Numbered from the stretch's first letter, positions 13,746 through 25,763 are shown. The stretch is 64,000 bases of DNA from Strongyloides papillosus (GCA_005656395.1 SRSI01000079.1:372001-436000); one strand, 5' to 3'. Notes: generated by a model not told the origin, from the sequence alone. A program made the numbers and translations.

Positions 13746-14920
13746 AGTGAAAATATTTACCATTAACTTTCGATTCTTTCGATATTTTTTATATAAAATA
13801 AAGATTGTAAATGAAATATTGATGATATCGAATTTATCTATGACGTTTATTACTTAATAAATCATAAAGTGATATAACTACAAAGTATACATGCATGTTA
13901 CTACTATTTACTTGATCAAATTTGTACCAAATCAATTGATAGAAATTTAGTTAAAATAAAGAAAAAAAACTCAATATGTACTTGTTTGTTTTCTTACTTA
14001 TATAAATTATAAAAAAACCAATAACTAAAACGTTATTTATTTTTAATTATAAAAAAATCATCCATTCATGGAAATCACTAAAAAAAATGTCGAAAAAAAA
14101 GAAAATATCTTCAAATAATCCGATGATGACTATTATTATAAAACATTTTAAAATTTTACTATTGAGTACTTTTATATTTCTATTACTATAAATGTTTCAA
14201 AGATTTAAGTTCTTAATTTCCTCCTAGTCCAAACTATTATAATGCGATACTGATTTTAGATCAAAAATTATTTTATATAATTATTACTTTTAAATAAAGA
14301 TAAAATTACATATTTTTTAGTCTTTAATATTGGTTTAGTTTCTTAAAAAGTACATCGAATTACTCGAAAACAAAAATTATTTTTCATTCTAAGATTATGC
14401 TTATTGAAATAAAAAAAAATATAGAACAACTATTCTATGTTAGCTATAAACATAAGTATTTTTATTATCAGGAACCTTATCCAATTGTCATTAAAAAGGT
14501 TGCAATAATGAATCAAATCTGAAATTATTATTAATAATATTTACGACAATATAAAAATTTATTATTTAATTCATTTCTTCCTTACATATAAAAAAAATTG
14601 ATCAAAGTTTAAAATTTTCTTAGAAAAGGTGAAGCAACTTTTAGCATGCTTGGAAAAATTTTATTTATTTTCATTGTTTTAAATTTTTATTTTCATTATT
14701 ACACCATCCTTTAAAATTAACTAATTTTTACATTTTGTTGAATTATTCAACTATAGTAAGGGAGGGACTTTAGAACACAAGTATTAACGTTTTTATGTTA
14801 TTTGATAACAAAATTCCATATTTTATTTTTAGAGTTAAATCTTTATAATGTGTCAATATTTCGATAAAAAATCATTTATTTTAAGATTTTACACCAATGA
14901 CACGTTTTAGAAATTTCAAA

Positions 14921-17732
14921 ATGAAAATTTTCTTTTTATTTATTTTGTTATGTGCAAAATGCTATGGATTAGATTTCGAAATATTATTTGAAGATGTTTT
15001 TCAACGTATGAATTTGAATCAAGTTAGTGTAATTATTTAAGATTTTTAACTTTAATTTTTAGTCAGCTTATAGAAATTTTCTAGAATCAATGTACTTAAG
15101 TGATCATTCAGTATTAGAAATCATGAGAAACTCCTTCCTTCAAAACGAAAATACATTTTTCAATGTATCTACTGTTTCGGAGGATTGTAATGAAGATATG
15201 GATTTAATTGTCAGGACAATTAATGAAAGTACTTTCTATGATATTGACGGAAACATTAAAATTAACTCTAATAACTCAATCATAAAAAATGTGGTTTTAC
15301 CAATGATTGATTCAGCTGGAAAAATACCTGTTGGCTTTTTAGAAGGAAATTTCATCTCACATGGTTTGTGTTGAGGATACGGAGACGTACATTAGCTCCG
15401 ACATTCTCCTCATTACTATTCATGCTTCTGGTGATCATTTCAAAGAAAGAATTTATTTAATACTCTAAAAAACATACAATAAATGTTATATAACAAGTAA
15501 ACCTACAGAGCTTGTTAACTAGTTATTTTACCGAGGTTAGTAAGTAGAATAAGTGGTTGACAAGCTCTGTCAATGTTCTTTTATATTCTAATTTTATGAT
15601 GACATTGACGTGTCATATCTAACAGTTTGAAAATTGAATGTCAAAGTATTCAAGCAAATATACCCAATATAACAAGACCAATTGAAGGAGCTTATGGAAG
15701 GTATCTTTAAACTATTTTTCTTATCAATACAATTTCAGAGTCTTCATTAACATTCCTCAAAACGGTACAAAGTATACAGGAACATGTATCCTCGGAAAAT
15801 ACTTCACATGGGATATTTGCCTTCCAAAATCATGTCAAAATCACAGTGATATGCTAAATGTAGTCAGACATTGTAAGTAATCTAACCATAAAAATTATCC
15901 TAAACTCCTCCTATAATTCTTGTAGAAAAATATTTCCTGTAACATATAAAACTTTGTTACCAAAGAAATTAGACAGTGTTAAAGTATTAGAAAATTTCTT
16001 TACCAAATGTTGTCTTGTCAATGAAATGATATTAATTTTCATAACTCTTTTTTATTATTTATAATACTGTTTGCTTCTATTAACATACATGTCAATTACA
16101 AATCTTTATAGTTGAGATTTTAAAGAATGCAACGAATGCATCACCAATATGTGATGTTGGAACTTTTGCTGATTTTCCGAAGATGAACTACAAGGGATAT
16201 ATTGTTGGATTTTTGATGCTTTTTCTTGTCATATGGAGTTTATTAGCAAGTGTGGTTGATCTTTTTATTGTACCAAATCTTAAGGAAAATAATTCATCAA
16301 TATTACATCATAAATTCTTTAAACTTATTCAAACAATGTCCTTGTATACAAACATAAAAACCATAATGAAACTCCCCAAAAAACGAGTTCCACAAAAAAA
16401 AGTAAATGGATCAAAAGCTACATTTTTACGTTCTGAAATTATTGCAATACTCCATTGCATAAGAACAATATCAATAATCTGGGTTATGATGGGACATTCA
16501 ATAATCCTCATCATGTATACAGTAGTGAACCCGAAAGATGTGTTTGTCCACTTTGGAGATTACTCAAAGCAATTCCTCACAAATGCATTTTTTTCCGTAG
16601 ATTCATTCTTCTTTATGTCAGGACTTTTACTATCATTTTTGTTCTTTAAACAACTAAAAAGAAACAGAAGACAGACTTTATCTATTAAAACTTTTGTAAT
16701 GATGTATGTTCATCGTATTATAAGATTGTCTCCATCTTATTATATGGCTGTAGCTTTTTTTACATGGGTTTTTTCACCAACTTTTCTAAATAACATGCCA
16801 CTGTTGATCTTAACACCGTTTAAAGGTTCAAATAGTTGTGATAAATATTGGTGGGTTAATTTTTTGTATATCAACAATTTTGTAAACGTAAAAAATCAGT
16901 GTTATTTGATTTCATGGTACCTTGCAACTGATTTACAGATATTTTTATTCTTTCCAGTTATTTTAGTCCCTTTGGCTATAAATGTTAAGTTTGGAATATT
17001 TGTATCGGCTTTGGTACTTGTGTTATCAACAGCAGCAAATATTTTTGAAGTCTTCTATTTCTATTTCCCTCCATCTGATTTTTCACTTGGATGGATGGAT
17101 CCAAGGATGAAAGATTATTTAGATTACACAAAATTTATGTATAATGCACCATGGATAAGATGTCAAATATACATTATTGGTATGTTGGTCGGGTATTTCC
17201 TACAAATGAAAAAATCACTTAAAATACCTTTTTTCCTAAATATATTAGGATGGATTCTTTCTTTAGCTATTATGGTTGCCGATGTCATTGCAATTAGGGA
17301 TTGGGCAAGTGGTAAACCCATGGATCTATTTCCTCGTGCCATGTACTCAGCATTCTCAAAAATTGGCTGGGGAGTATCACTTTCCTTTATTGTTATTTCA
17401 TGTTTTTATGGTCATGGTGGTATTATTAACAGATTTATGTCGTGCCTTTTTGGTCACCTCTAGGGAAGATAACTTATTCAACTTATCTTATTCACCTCAT
17501 GACGATAATTTACGTTATCGGAGGTTTTGAAGGGCGATTTGTTTTTGTTAGTATATGGAATACCTTTATTTATATTATTCTTCCGATTATTGTTCTTAGT
17601 TTGTTCTTTGCCTTTTTCTGGTCTGCAATATTTGAAATTGGTGTTGGTAGGGTAAGTGATAAAAAATTGATATTTTTATGTAATACTTTATTTTAGATTG
17701 AGGATCCATTACTTGGTAGAAGAAGTACATAA
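14921..17732 (+). pseudogene. NRF-6-like membrane acyltransferase (acyltransferase-3 family), copy 1, frameshifted
   Basis: Exons deduced against copy 2: 14921-15022, 15063-15367 (interrupted), 15626-15700, 15739-15872, 16112-17651, 17697-17732. It starts with a signal peptide (MKIFFLFILLCAKCYG). An in-frame ATG at 14897 is not conserved in copy 2, so 14921 is preferred. The N-terminal extracellular region has paired cysteines and the LPKSC block of the NRF domain. It is followed by the multi-pass acyltransferase-3 domain with RTISIIWVMMGHS (His active-site region), FFSVDSFFFMSG and RIIRLSPSYY. Two lesions separate it from copy 2: a 257-bp insertion in exon 2 that gives an immediate stop unless spliced out, and loss of one G near 17444 (TCGTGCC versus TCGTGGCC), which truncates the last ~90 residues. 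C. elegans NRF-6/NDG-4 relatives act in lipid or drug transport; the exact reaction is unknown. Confidence 0.8.
15369..15625. mobile_element. 257-bp insertion in acyltransferase exon, TTTG target duplication, possible new intron
   Basis: Copy 2 reads ...AATGGTTTGAAAATTG... without interruption; copy 1 carries 257 extra bases bounded by TTTG at 15365-15368 and 15626-15629. The insert contains a hairpin whose 15-bp arms are 15505-15519 and 15556-15570 (ACAGAGCTTGT core, one G-T type mismatch). Its outer ends are only weakly inverted-repeat-like. GT at 15368 and AG at 15625 would splice it out in frame, adding a single Phe. No coding capacity. The superfamily is not identifiable. Confidence 0.7.
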
Positions 17733-18368
17733 AAATGAAATGTAAAATCGAAAAATGAAGATATTATATATATAAAATAATAAATAGAGGAGAAATTTGG
17801 CTCGAAAAATAATTTTCAATTTTAAGTAAAAAAAAACAGAAAAATTTATCATAAATCGCATATATTCTTTTTTTACTATCATGCTATTATTTATTTATCT
17901 TAAAAATAAAAATTGCAATAATTAATTTATAGACAAGTATAGAATTTCTAATATACTTTGAACTACTTAATGCTGCAAAGACATGCATATGTATGCACGT
18001 AATAAATTGCCGAAATTATAGAAAAGTCAATTAATTAACATGCTGTGAGAATAGGATCTTACTATTATGAGTATTATTTTTTAAAGAATTGTCAAACATT
18101 CTTATTTCACTTCAAAAATTAGATATTTCTTATTATTATTTTTTTAACTTAATGGAGTATAAATTTCACTTTATCTGATTTTTTCGAATCATTTCAAATT
18201 TCATTAACTATTAAATTGCAAACAAGCGAGATATCGTCCTTCTCGTGCTGTATGAAAAATGAGGAGTATTCTAACTCACATTTTAGCATATATTATAAAA
18301 AATTGTTTAGTATTCAAAATACTGAACAAGCATGTATAAATAATTTGGTGACACGAAATGATATATTG
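17733..18368. other. Intergenic tail of the segmental duplication
   Basis: Non-coding, homologous to 52378-52992. It includes the dispersed motif TAGAGGAGAAATTTGGCTCG near 17787. No gene seen. Confidence 0.5.
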
Positions 18369-19160
18369 GGATAAAATTCTTTTATTAAGATATTTAAGGG
18401 TATATCACAAAAATTACAAGGAGATTAATATTACCGTCAATAAAATCATTTCCAACAGACAATTATAAATATTCATATGGTTAAGTAAAAAATGCATTAA
18501 GATGGGTATGGAAAAATCATAAAGATAAGTATGACTATGTTTTAAAAGCGGATAATTATACATATCTTGTTATGGAAATTTAAGATATTTCTTCTAAATA
18601 AAAATCTAGATGATCATATTTATTTTGGTTTTATAGTATATAATCCAAATGGAGATGAAACAAATGGATATATACAAGGTATAAGTGGATACGTTTCCAG
18701 TAGGAGAATATATAACAATTTAGTTGAAGTGGGATTAGATAATGAAATATATTGTACTCAAAAGGATAATTATTCTTGAAGGTATGGGAATTGGGAGATG
18801 TCTGTTAAAAATGGGGATTAATCCAACATTCATAGGTGATGATAGAAGTAGATTTGTACTTAATCCTGAACGAGTATCATAATATCTTGATAAGAAAAGA
18901 AAACTATAGATTTTTATAAAACATACTCAATGTTTTAACCTAAGAGGGGCACGAACTCTTTTGCAGATTTTCCAATAGCATTCCATCGTATTAATTCAGA
19001 TCTCATGTGTTTCCTTAAATATTTATTTTACAATGCTCAAGTTATCAGTACAAATTCACGTCTTTTTAGAATGAAAGACAATTATGAATCTAATAAAAAT
19101 GAAAAAATTGAGAAACGAATGGGACTAATTAAAGCATTCTCAAAATACAATTATAAATAA
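18369..19160 (+). pseudogene. GT31 (core-1 beta-1,3-galactosyltransferase-like) pseudogene
   Basis: Matches the intron end and second exon of the two intact GT31 genes downstream, from the segment GGGTATATCACAAAAATT to the final stop. Lesions: the first exon is absent (replaced by the end of the segmental duplication), roughly 100 bp are deleted near 18420, there is a TAA in TATGGTTAAGTA near 18480, the DDD metal-binding motif has become DNY, and further stops and frame changes occur near 18580 and 18780. The C-terminal half (ADFPIAFHRINSDL homologue) is still readable. Confidence 0.85.
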
Positions 19161-19592
19161 TTGCAATCACAAGTCAAAGAATAGTTATACAATAATAAAT
19201 TTGGCATTTAGATGTATGTAGACAAAATATTTACATAAATATATATATTTAACTTAAAATATAGTAAAATGTTTTATTTGTCTTATAAATCTTAAAAATT
19301 AGATTAGTAAGTAAAATAACAAAATTTTATTACCTATCTTTACTTTTGAATCTATCCATATTTTAATAAATAATTCTGAGTTATCCTTCTGAATTCTGAT
19401 TGAATGATTTTACAATTAAATTTGTTAGTTGATTTGGAAAAATAATAATGATTTTTCTTATGAGTTTTTTGATTATTTATAATCATTTTAATATCATAGT
19501 CATTCTTTCTTTTGTTAGACAGAGTATATTCTATAATAATTTTTTCTAGTGATGTAAATTTAATTTTTCTTAGTAACTTATTTTTTTAGAAT

Positions 19593-20160
19593 GGTGAATG
19601 AGTAAAATTGGAAGCAAGAAACGGACCACATTGTGGAGAGGAAGATTCTTTACGGGAAAGTGGAACAAAAACAAATACATTTACCATTCACCAAGATATT
19701 TTAATAATTTTCAATATGAAATAAACTTTTGACGTTGTTGATTTGCATGCAACAATATTTGGAATGACAGGAGTTAATATTCGAAGTTATAGAGATGGAA
19801 TTAAATCAATGGTTTAGCATAAAAAATAATATAGATAAAAATGAATTAGAAGAATTTCCACTTATCTATAACATAGCTAAAGGTCAATCAACAATGAGAA
19901 TAGGAATTTTTAAAACAATCTTTGAAGGTACTCCCTTTGTAACACCAAAAAAAGGAGAAGTTTAATTATTTAATTTGTTTCATAATAAAACAGAAAGAAA
20001 AATATTTCTATAATACATAGACTGATAGTTAATGCTTTAATAATAAGGATGGGAGAATTTATATTTAACAGCGTTATTACAGTTCGTAAATTAACATCAA
20101 TCGTAGGACATCCAAAGTATTTCAAAGGGTCATATAGATCATACTGTCGCTAAATACTTT
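19593..20160 (+). pseudogene. Arylsulfatase C-terminal fragment, decayed
   Basis: Pieces in different frames read KRTTLWRGRF, DVVDLHATIFGMTGV, YRDGIKSMV, FPLIYNIAKGQ, MRIGIFKTIFEGT and LFNLFHNKTERK. In the same order, arylsulfatase B-type enzymes have G(T)LWEGG, a D.xPT...LaG helix, G.D..., LLHNIDP, AIRHGNWKLL.G and LFDI..DPEER. Stops interrupt every frame, and no N-terminal sulfatase motif (CxPSR) is present. A related fragment lies at 22095-22375, so it was copied together with the GT31 genes. Assignment rests on order and spacing of short blocks. Confidence 0.5.
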
Positions 20161-20638
20161 TAGTTTTAATTTTTACTAATTTGATTAAATATTAAAGTTA
20201 TATTTTTTTTATTAAAATTTAGCTGAACTTGTTTGTCTATATTTGGTAATAAAGATTGATAATGCTTTTATTTGTGTGTATGTGTTATTACAAACCGTTT
20301 ATCATAAAATTTTAAAAAAATGTGGATGTAAAAAAACACAAGATAATTTTACATAACCTTGAAATAAGATTTATTATTGGTGCTAATAAAATGAGAATAT
20401 TTTACTATCATTGATTAATAGCTATGGTATCAAAACGTTTTCTTTGAAAATATGAAATAGTATCTATAATATAAATAATGTAGCTTATATCTAAAAAACT
20501 GTTTTGCATTTATGTAAGCTAAATAGTTTAATTGGAATAATAAAACAAGATTCTAAAAATTGTGACATACCATCAAGTTTCTGATGATAAAATCATTATT
20601 TAAGATTGAAATTTTCAATCATTTTATTAAAATTCGAA
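20161..20638. other. Intergenic, upstream of first intact GT31 gene
   Basis: AT-rich and non-coding. Parts resemble 22380-22833, as expected for a tandem duplication of about 2.2 kb. No motif identified. Confidence 0.5.
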
Positions 20639-21727
20639 ATGCTCAAGCTTTATGATCTTATATTCGTATGTATTTCTTTACTTTACCTAGTAAATTCTGT
20701 TGGAACAGTTTTCACAAATATTAATGAAGAGACATTGGAATCTGAAGAACATGACAAGTTCCAAAAATCATATAACAACTCTGGTAAGTAATTACAAAAT
20801 ATATTGAGATAAAATTTTTCTTTTAAAGTATTTGAGGGTATATCACAAAAATTGAAAAGAGATATTCGAATATTCTGTGTTATTTTGACATCACCGAAGT
20901 TTAAATTCAGCAAATGTATTCCTCAAAAAATGACATGGCTAAAAAGATGTAATGGCTATGTTTTTGCTTCGTCTAGAAACGATCCAACATTGCCGTCAAT
21001 AAAATCATTTCCAAAAGATAAGTATAAATTTTCATATGGTAAAGTAAAAAATGCATTAAGATGGGTATATAAACATCGTAAAAATGAGTATGATTATGTT
21101 TTAAAAGCGGATGATGATGCATATCTTGTTATGGAAAATCTTAGAGCATTTCTTTTAAATGAAAATCCAGATGATCATAGTTATTTCGGTTTTGCCTTTA
21201 GAAATCCACCTAAATATCATGTAATGGGATTTATACAAGGTGGAAGTGGATATGTTTTTAGTAGAAAATCATTTAACACTTTAGTTGAAAAAGGGTTAAG
21301 TAATAAAAAGTATTGTTCCCAAAGAAATGATGTTCCTGATGATGTGGAAATTGGGAGATGTTTATTTAGGATGGGTGTTAATACAACATTTTTAGTTGAT
21401 GATAGAAATAGAAATTCATTTTATCCTGAACCAATAACAAGAATTCTTGCTAAAGATAAAAGAATTATAAATTATTATAAAGAAAAATCATTTATTCAAC
21501 CTGAAAGAGGCATGGATATTCTTGCAGATTTTCCAATAGCATTCCATCGTATTAATTCAGATCTTATGTATTTCCTTGAATATTTATTTTACAATGCTGA
21601 GGTTATCGGTAAAAAATCACGTCTTTTTAGAATGGAAGACAATGATGAAGATGATGAAAATGAAAAAATCAAAAAAAGAATGGAACTAATTAAAACATTT
21701 TCACAATACAATTATAAAAAATTATAA
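20639..21727 (+). CDS. GT31 glycosyltransferase, core-1 beta-1,3-galactosyltransferase-like, copy A
   Basis: Exons 20639-20783 and 20829-21727 with a 45-bp intron give 347 residues. The N-terminus is hydrophobic (LIFVCISLLYLV), fitting a type II signal anchor. The catalytic domain carries TWLKRCNGYVF, the metal-binding motif in LKADDDAYLVMENLRAFL, IQGGSGYVFSR and VEIGRCLFRMG, and ends with FHRINSDLMYFLEYLFYNAE, all in C1GALT1 order. The fly and mammalian enzymes of this group add galactose to O-linked GalNAc in the Golgi; nematodes have many diverged paralogues of unknown acceptor. It begins a 2.2-kb tandem duplication with copy B (start-to-start 2195 bp). Nothing appears broken. Confidence 0.87.
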
Positions 21728-22094
21728 TTACAAGTAAAATAATAATTATACATTCATAAATGTCTTATTTTTATGTATATAAGCAAAATATTAATACAAA
21801 TATACATTTATTTAACTTTACTTCTTATTATTATATTGAAGCAGGAAAATAAAAATTAATCTTAGTCATTATTGTAAATTTAAAGAATAATAATTCGAAC
21901 GAATGAGCGTTTAATTGATGATATTGTAAAAAATTTTCCTTTTCTTTTATTTTTTGTAAGTATAACATCAATTATACTACAAATAGTTTTTCATTATTTA
22001 ACTATATATTGTATATAATTATAATGGTTACCTATGTATTATTGAGGAAAAAATTTAAAAAAAAATCATTCCTCCTATAACCTCTAAAAATCAT
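21728..22094. other. Intergenic between GT31 copy A and sulfatase remnant
   Basis: Non-coding AT-rich DNA, no feature seen. Confidence 0.5.
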
Positions 22095-22375
22095 TCTTAA
22101 ATGCAAGTTCTGTAGGAATTTTTAAAATAATCTTCGAAGGTGATATTTTTGTAACAGCAAAAATAGAAGAAGTTTAGTTGTTTAATTTGTTTGGTGATCA
22201 AGCAGAAAGAAGGATATCTCTAAAACACATAGACGGATATTTAATGTTTTAATAGTAAAAATAAGAGAGTTCATACGTAAGAGTATTACTACTTCTAGTA
22301 AACCAACATCAATCGTAGGACATCCAAAGTTTTTTAACAGATCATATGGATCATACTGGTGCTAAATGTTTTTAA
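22095..22375 (+). pseudogene. Second arylsulfatase remnant, homologous to 19900-20160
   Basis: Aligns by eye with the 3' part of the fragment at 19593-20160 (GGAATTTTTAAAA, GAAGGT, the shared block ACATCAATCGTAGGACATCC). It is shorter and more eroded, with stops in all frames. It shows that the duplicated unit was a GT31 gene plus a sulfatase fragment. Confidence 0.5.
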
Positions 22376-22833
22376 TTTTAAATAATTTAATTAAACGATA
22401 AAGTTGCATTTCTATTGTTAAAATATAAGTTAAACTTGTTCACTGATATCTACTGAATAAAATTGAAAAGGTTCCTATTTATAAATACCCGTTATCACGA
22501 AACTTTTATCATAAAATTTGAAAACAAACAGAATATAAATGATGTTGATATATAACAAAAGTTAATTGATACATCCCACTATAGTAATAAAGGAAGATTA
22601 TGTTATTATCATAAATCATAACAATTATTTAAAAACTTTTCCTTTACAAATAAGAGGTTTTATTCATAATCCAAGTGATCTAGCCTATTTCCATAAACTT
22701 TTTATTTTATATTATTAAATTAGTTTTATTGAAAATATAAAACAAGGATCTAATTGTTGTGATACATTATAATGTTCCCAATGATAAAATGTTTATTTAA
22801 GATAAAAATTTTCAGTTAACCTATATCACTCAA
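22376..22833. other. Intergenic, upstream of GT31 copy B
   Basis: Non-coding; counterpart of 20161-20638. No distinct motif seen. Confidence 0.5.
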
Positions 22834-23922
22834 ATGCTAACATCGTATAATTTAATATTCATATGTATTTCTTTGTTCTACTTGATACATTCTATTGAAA
22901 CTGCTCCCATAGATGATGATGATGAGACATTGGAATCTGAAGAACATGATAAGTTCCAAAAATCATATAACAACTCTTGTAAGTAATTACATAATATATT
23001 GAGATAAAATTTTTCTTTTAAAGTATTTGAGAGTATATCACAAAAATTGCAAAAAGATATTCGAATATTTTGTGTTATTTTGACATCACCGAAGTTTAAA
23101 TTCAGTAGATGCATTCCTCAAAAAGCGACATGGTTAAAAAGATGCAATGGCTATGTTTTTGCTTCATCCGAAGACGATCCAACATTACCATCAATAAAAT
23201 CATTTTCAAAAGATAAGTATAAATATTCATATGGTAAAGTAAAAAATGCATTAAGATGGGTATGGGAAAATCATAAAAATGAGTATGACTATGTTTTAAA
23301 AGCGGATGATGATGCATATCTTGTTATGGAAAATCTTAGAGCATTTCTTATAAATGAAAATCCAGATGATCATAGTTATTTCGGTTTTGCCTTTAGAAAT
23401 CCACCTAAATATCATGTAATGGGATTTATACAAGGTGGAAGTGGATATGTTTTTAGTAGAAAATCATTTAACACTTTAGTTGAAAAAGGGTTAAGTAATA
23501 AAAAGTATTGTACTCAAAGAAATGATGTTCCTGATGATGTGGAAATTGGGAGATGCTTATTTAGGATGGGTATTAATACAACATTTTTAGTTGACGATAA
23601 AAATAGAAATTTATTTTATCCTGAACGAATATCAAGAGTTCTTGCTAAAGATAAAAGAATTATAAATTATTATAAAGAAAAATCATTTATTCAACCTGAA
23701 AGAGGCATGGATTTTCTTGCAGATTTTCCAATAGCATTCCATCGTATTAATTCAGATCTTATGTATTTCCTTGAATATTTATTTTACAATGCTGAGGTTA
23801 TCGGTAAAAAATCACGTCTTTTTAGAATGGAAGATAATGATCAAGATGATAAAAATGAAAAAATCAAAAAAAGAATGGAACTAATTAAAAAATTTTCACA
23901 ATATAATTATAAAAAATTATAA
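22834..23922 (+). CDS. GT31 glycosyltransferase, core-1 beta-1,3-galactosyltransferase-like, copy B
   Basis: Exons 22834-22978 and 23024-23922 (45-bp intron) encode 347 residues, the same length and structure as copy A. The second exon is very similar to copy A, while the first exon (signal anchor and stem) differs more, for example by an acidic DDDDE run. The DDD motif and all glycosyltransferase blocks are intact. The contrast of a conserved catalytic domain with a diverged stem suggests both copies are active enzymes. Confidence 0.87.
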
Positions 23923-24051
23923 TACAAGTAAAAGAATAATTATACATTCATAAATGTCACATTTTTATGTATATAAGCAGAATATTTATGTAAATGTATA
24001 GTTATATAATTTTGAATCTCATTATTTTTTTGTAACAGGAAATTAAAATTA

Positions 24052-24958
24052 TTAAGTTGTTGCATAAGTAATGCGGCTTTTTTTCCCAACGCTTTTCTTA
24101 TTTAAAAATTGATTATTTTTAAAATTTTTTGCATAAAAATAATCCTCAAATTTAAATTAGTAAAATGCAAATCGAAAATCATATGAATTTTTGTCATATT
24201 GTGCTCTACCACTTTGAAAAAGATTGAGATACAAAAACAGCCATTTTATGGTCTCAACGAACTTATTGTGAAGGAATAATCTACAAAAGACAAGTTGAAA
24301 AATGGCTCAAGAAGTTAAAATTCGGTAACTCAAATTGAAACATCTTATAATTTGGCTTTTGTTGATTGCTTTTTTGGCAAAAAAGTTCATTGAGATCGTG
24401 AAATTACTGTGTTACCTCCTAACTTTTATCGAAGTGATAAAGTGTGATGTGGAGAATATTCATACAATTATTGATTTGTCTTTTACTTATAAAAATGTGA
24501 GGATTATTTTAAGAAAAAAACTTAAAAAGTTACCAATTTTTAATGAAAAAAAAATTCTCGACAAAATGACGCAATAATTGTGCTATAAAATTTCAAAAAA
24601 GGTTAGAGGGTAGCGTAGTTATTTTGCGATTTTAACGAACTTTTTTGATAAAAAAACAATCAACAAAAAATAAATTGAAGAACGATTCAATTTGAACTTA
24701 TTGAATCATTTTTTAACTAGACCTTTGTGATTATTTTTTTGCAAAAAGTTCGTTGAGATCGCAAAGTTACTGTTTTGTATCTCAATGTTTCTCGAAGTAG
24801 CAGAGCATAATAAAGTGAATATGAATATGATTCCTTATTTGTATCTTACTAATTGCAATGTGAGGATGATTTTTTTGATAAAACACAAATAAAAATGTTA
24901 GTTTTTTTAGAAGATAAACGTCGAGAAAAAATGTCGCATTAATTATGCGACAACTGAA
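24052..24958. mobile_element. Mariner-type non-autonomous element (MITE), TA-flanked, internally dimeric
   Basis: Left end (24052) and right end (24958) form 26-bp terminal inverted repeats that agree at 22 positions (left begins TTAAGTTGTTGCATAAG, right reversed begins TTCAGTTGTCGCATAA). Both ends are bordered by TA. The motif resembles classic mariner TIRs. There is no transposase. Internally, an inverted-repeat pair around AACGAACTT/AAGTTCRTTGAGATCG occurs twice (about 24253-24400 and 24625-24770), and a TIR-like CGACAAAATGACGCAATAATTG lies in the middle near 24560, so it looks like two related units joined. Confidence 0.8.
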
Positions 24959-25730
24959 TATTTGTTTTCTTATATTCGAATAAATTTTTTCGTTTTAGAA
25001 TAATATTTTTCATTTTTACAAATGAATTCATTCATAAAAATAATTTACAGCAACTATTCATTACATTGTTTGATATACATACTTTTCTTTGGCTAAAGGT
25101 ACTACCGAAAATCGAATTGTTTTTCTGTGTCAGAGCTGTGTGTGTAATAAAAATTGGTACTTTTGGTAATCTAGTTTAATTCTATTTTAACACTCAATCA
25201 AACAAATTATAAAAAAATTTACTGTATATTAATTTTAGAAATGTTTTTTAATTAGGAGGAATATTACTTTAAGAATTACTTAAAAATCCAGTAATTTTAA
25301 CATTAAATTTTCTGTATTATGTAAAATAATTTCTCCACTTTTCATCATTGAAAAAAAATTTCTATTTTTTATTACTTTTAATTTTGGTGAATATAATAAC
25401 TGTTTATTTAAATATAAAATAAAAAAATTTTACAAGTAAAAAAATTATCCTGCTAATAGTAATATTTTTTTTTAGAATAAGTGCATAAAATCGATAAAAA
25501 AAACACAAATATAAATTTTGATCATGAACAAACATATTCGACAATTGCTTATATTTAAACGACTATTCAAAAAGAAAAAGTAGAAAGAATCATAAATATA
25601 TAGTACTTTATACAACAAGAAATAGTAATGAAATGTACAAAAAATTATTAAATATCCTATTTTTGTGAAAAAAACAACCAAAAAAATCAATAAAAGATAA
25701 CGCAAATTTTTAAAAACATAATATAATGAT
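24959..25730. other. Intergenic, no gene seen
   Basis: AT-rich DNA between the mariner-type element and the promoter of the small secreted gene. Open frames on the minus strand here are low-complexity (Phe/Ile/Tyr-rich) and unsupported. Confidence 0.5.
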
Positions 25731-25763
25731 AATTTTTGATACTTTAATGCTATATAAAAAATG
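25731..25763 (+). promoter_or_regulatory. Shared promoter block plus TATA box, small secreted gene 1
   Basis: TTTTTGATACTTTAAT is followed at once by GCTATATAAAAA, the TATA box lying 45-52 bp before the ATG at 25803. The same arrangement precedes the two related genes at 33986 and 35679 on the minus strand. Confidence 0.65.

Larger units (their letters stand above)
13559..18350 (+). repeat. Segmental duplication, copy 1 (direct repeat of ~46448-52992)
   Basis: From within the heat-shock intron to past the acyltransferase gene, the order and sequence match 46448-52992 in the same orientation about 33 kb away. The match starts abruptly at the intron segment TATAAACTCA and fades after the TTGTTTAG..ATTCAAAA block near 18330 / 52955. 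Flanks look moderately diverged, whereas the acyltransferase core is nearly identical (see findings). Size differences come mainly from a 257-bp insertion here and a 2042-bp insertion in copy 2. Endpoints are by eye, within about 20 bp. Confidence 0.85.

Noticed and set aside
24335..24577. 80-codon frame inside the mariner-type element
   Set aside because: Too short for and unlike a transposase; it overlaps the inverted-repeat arms.
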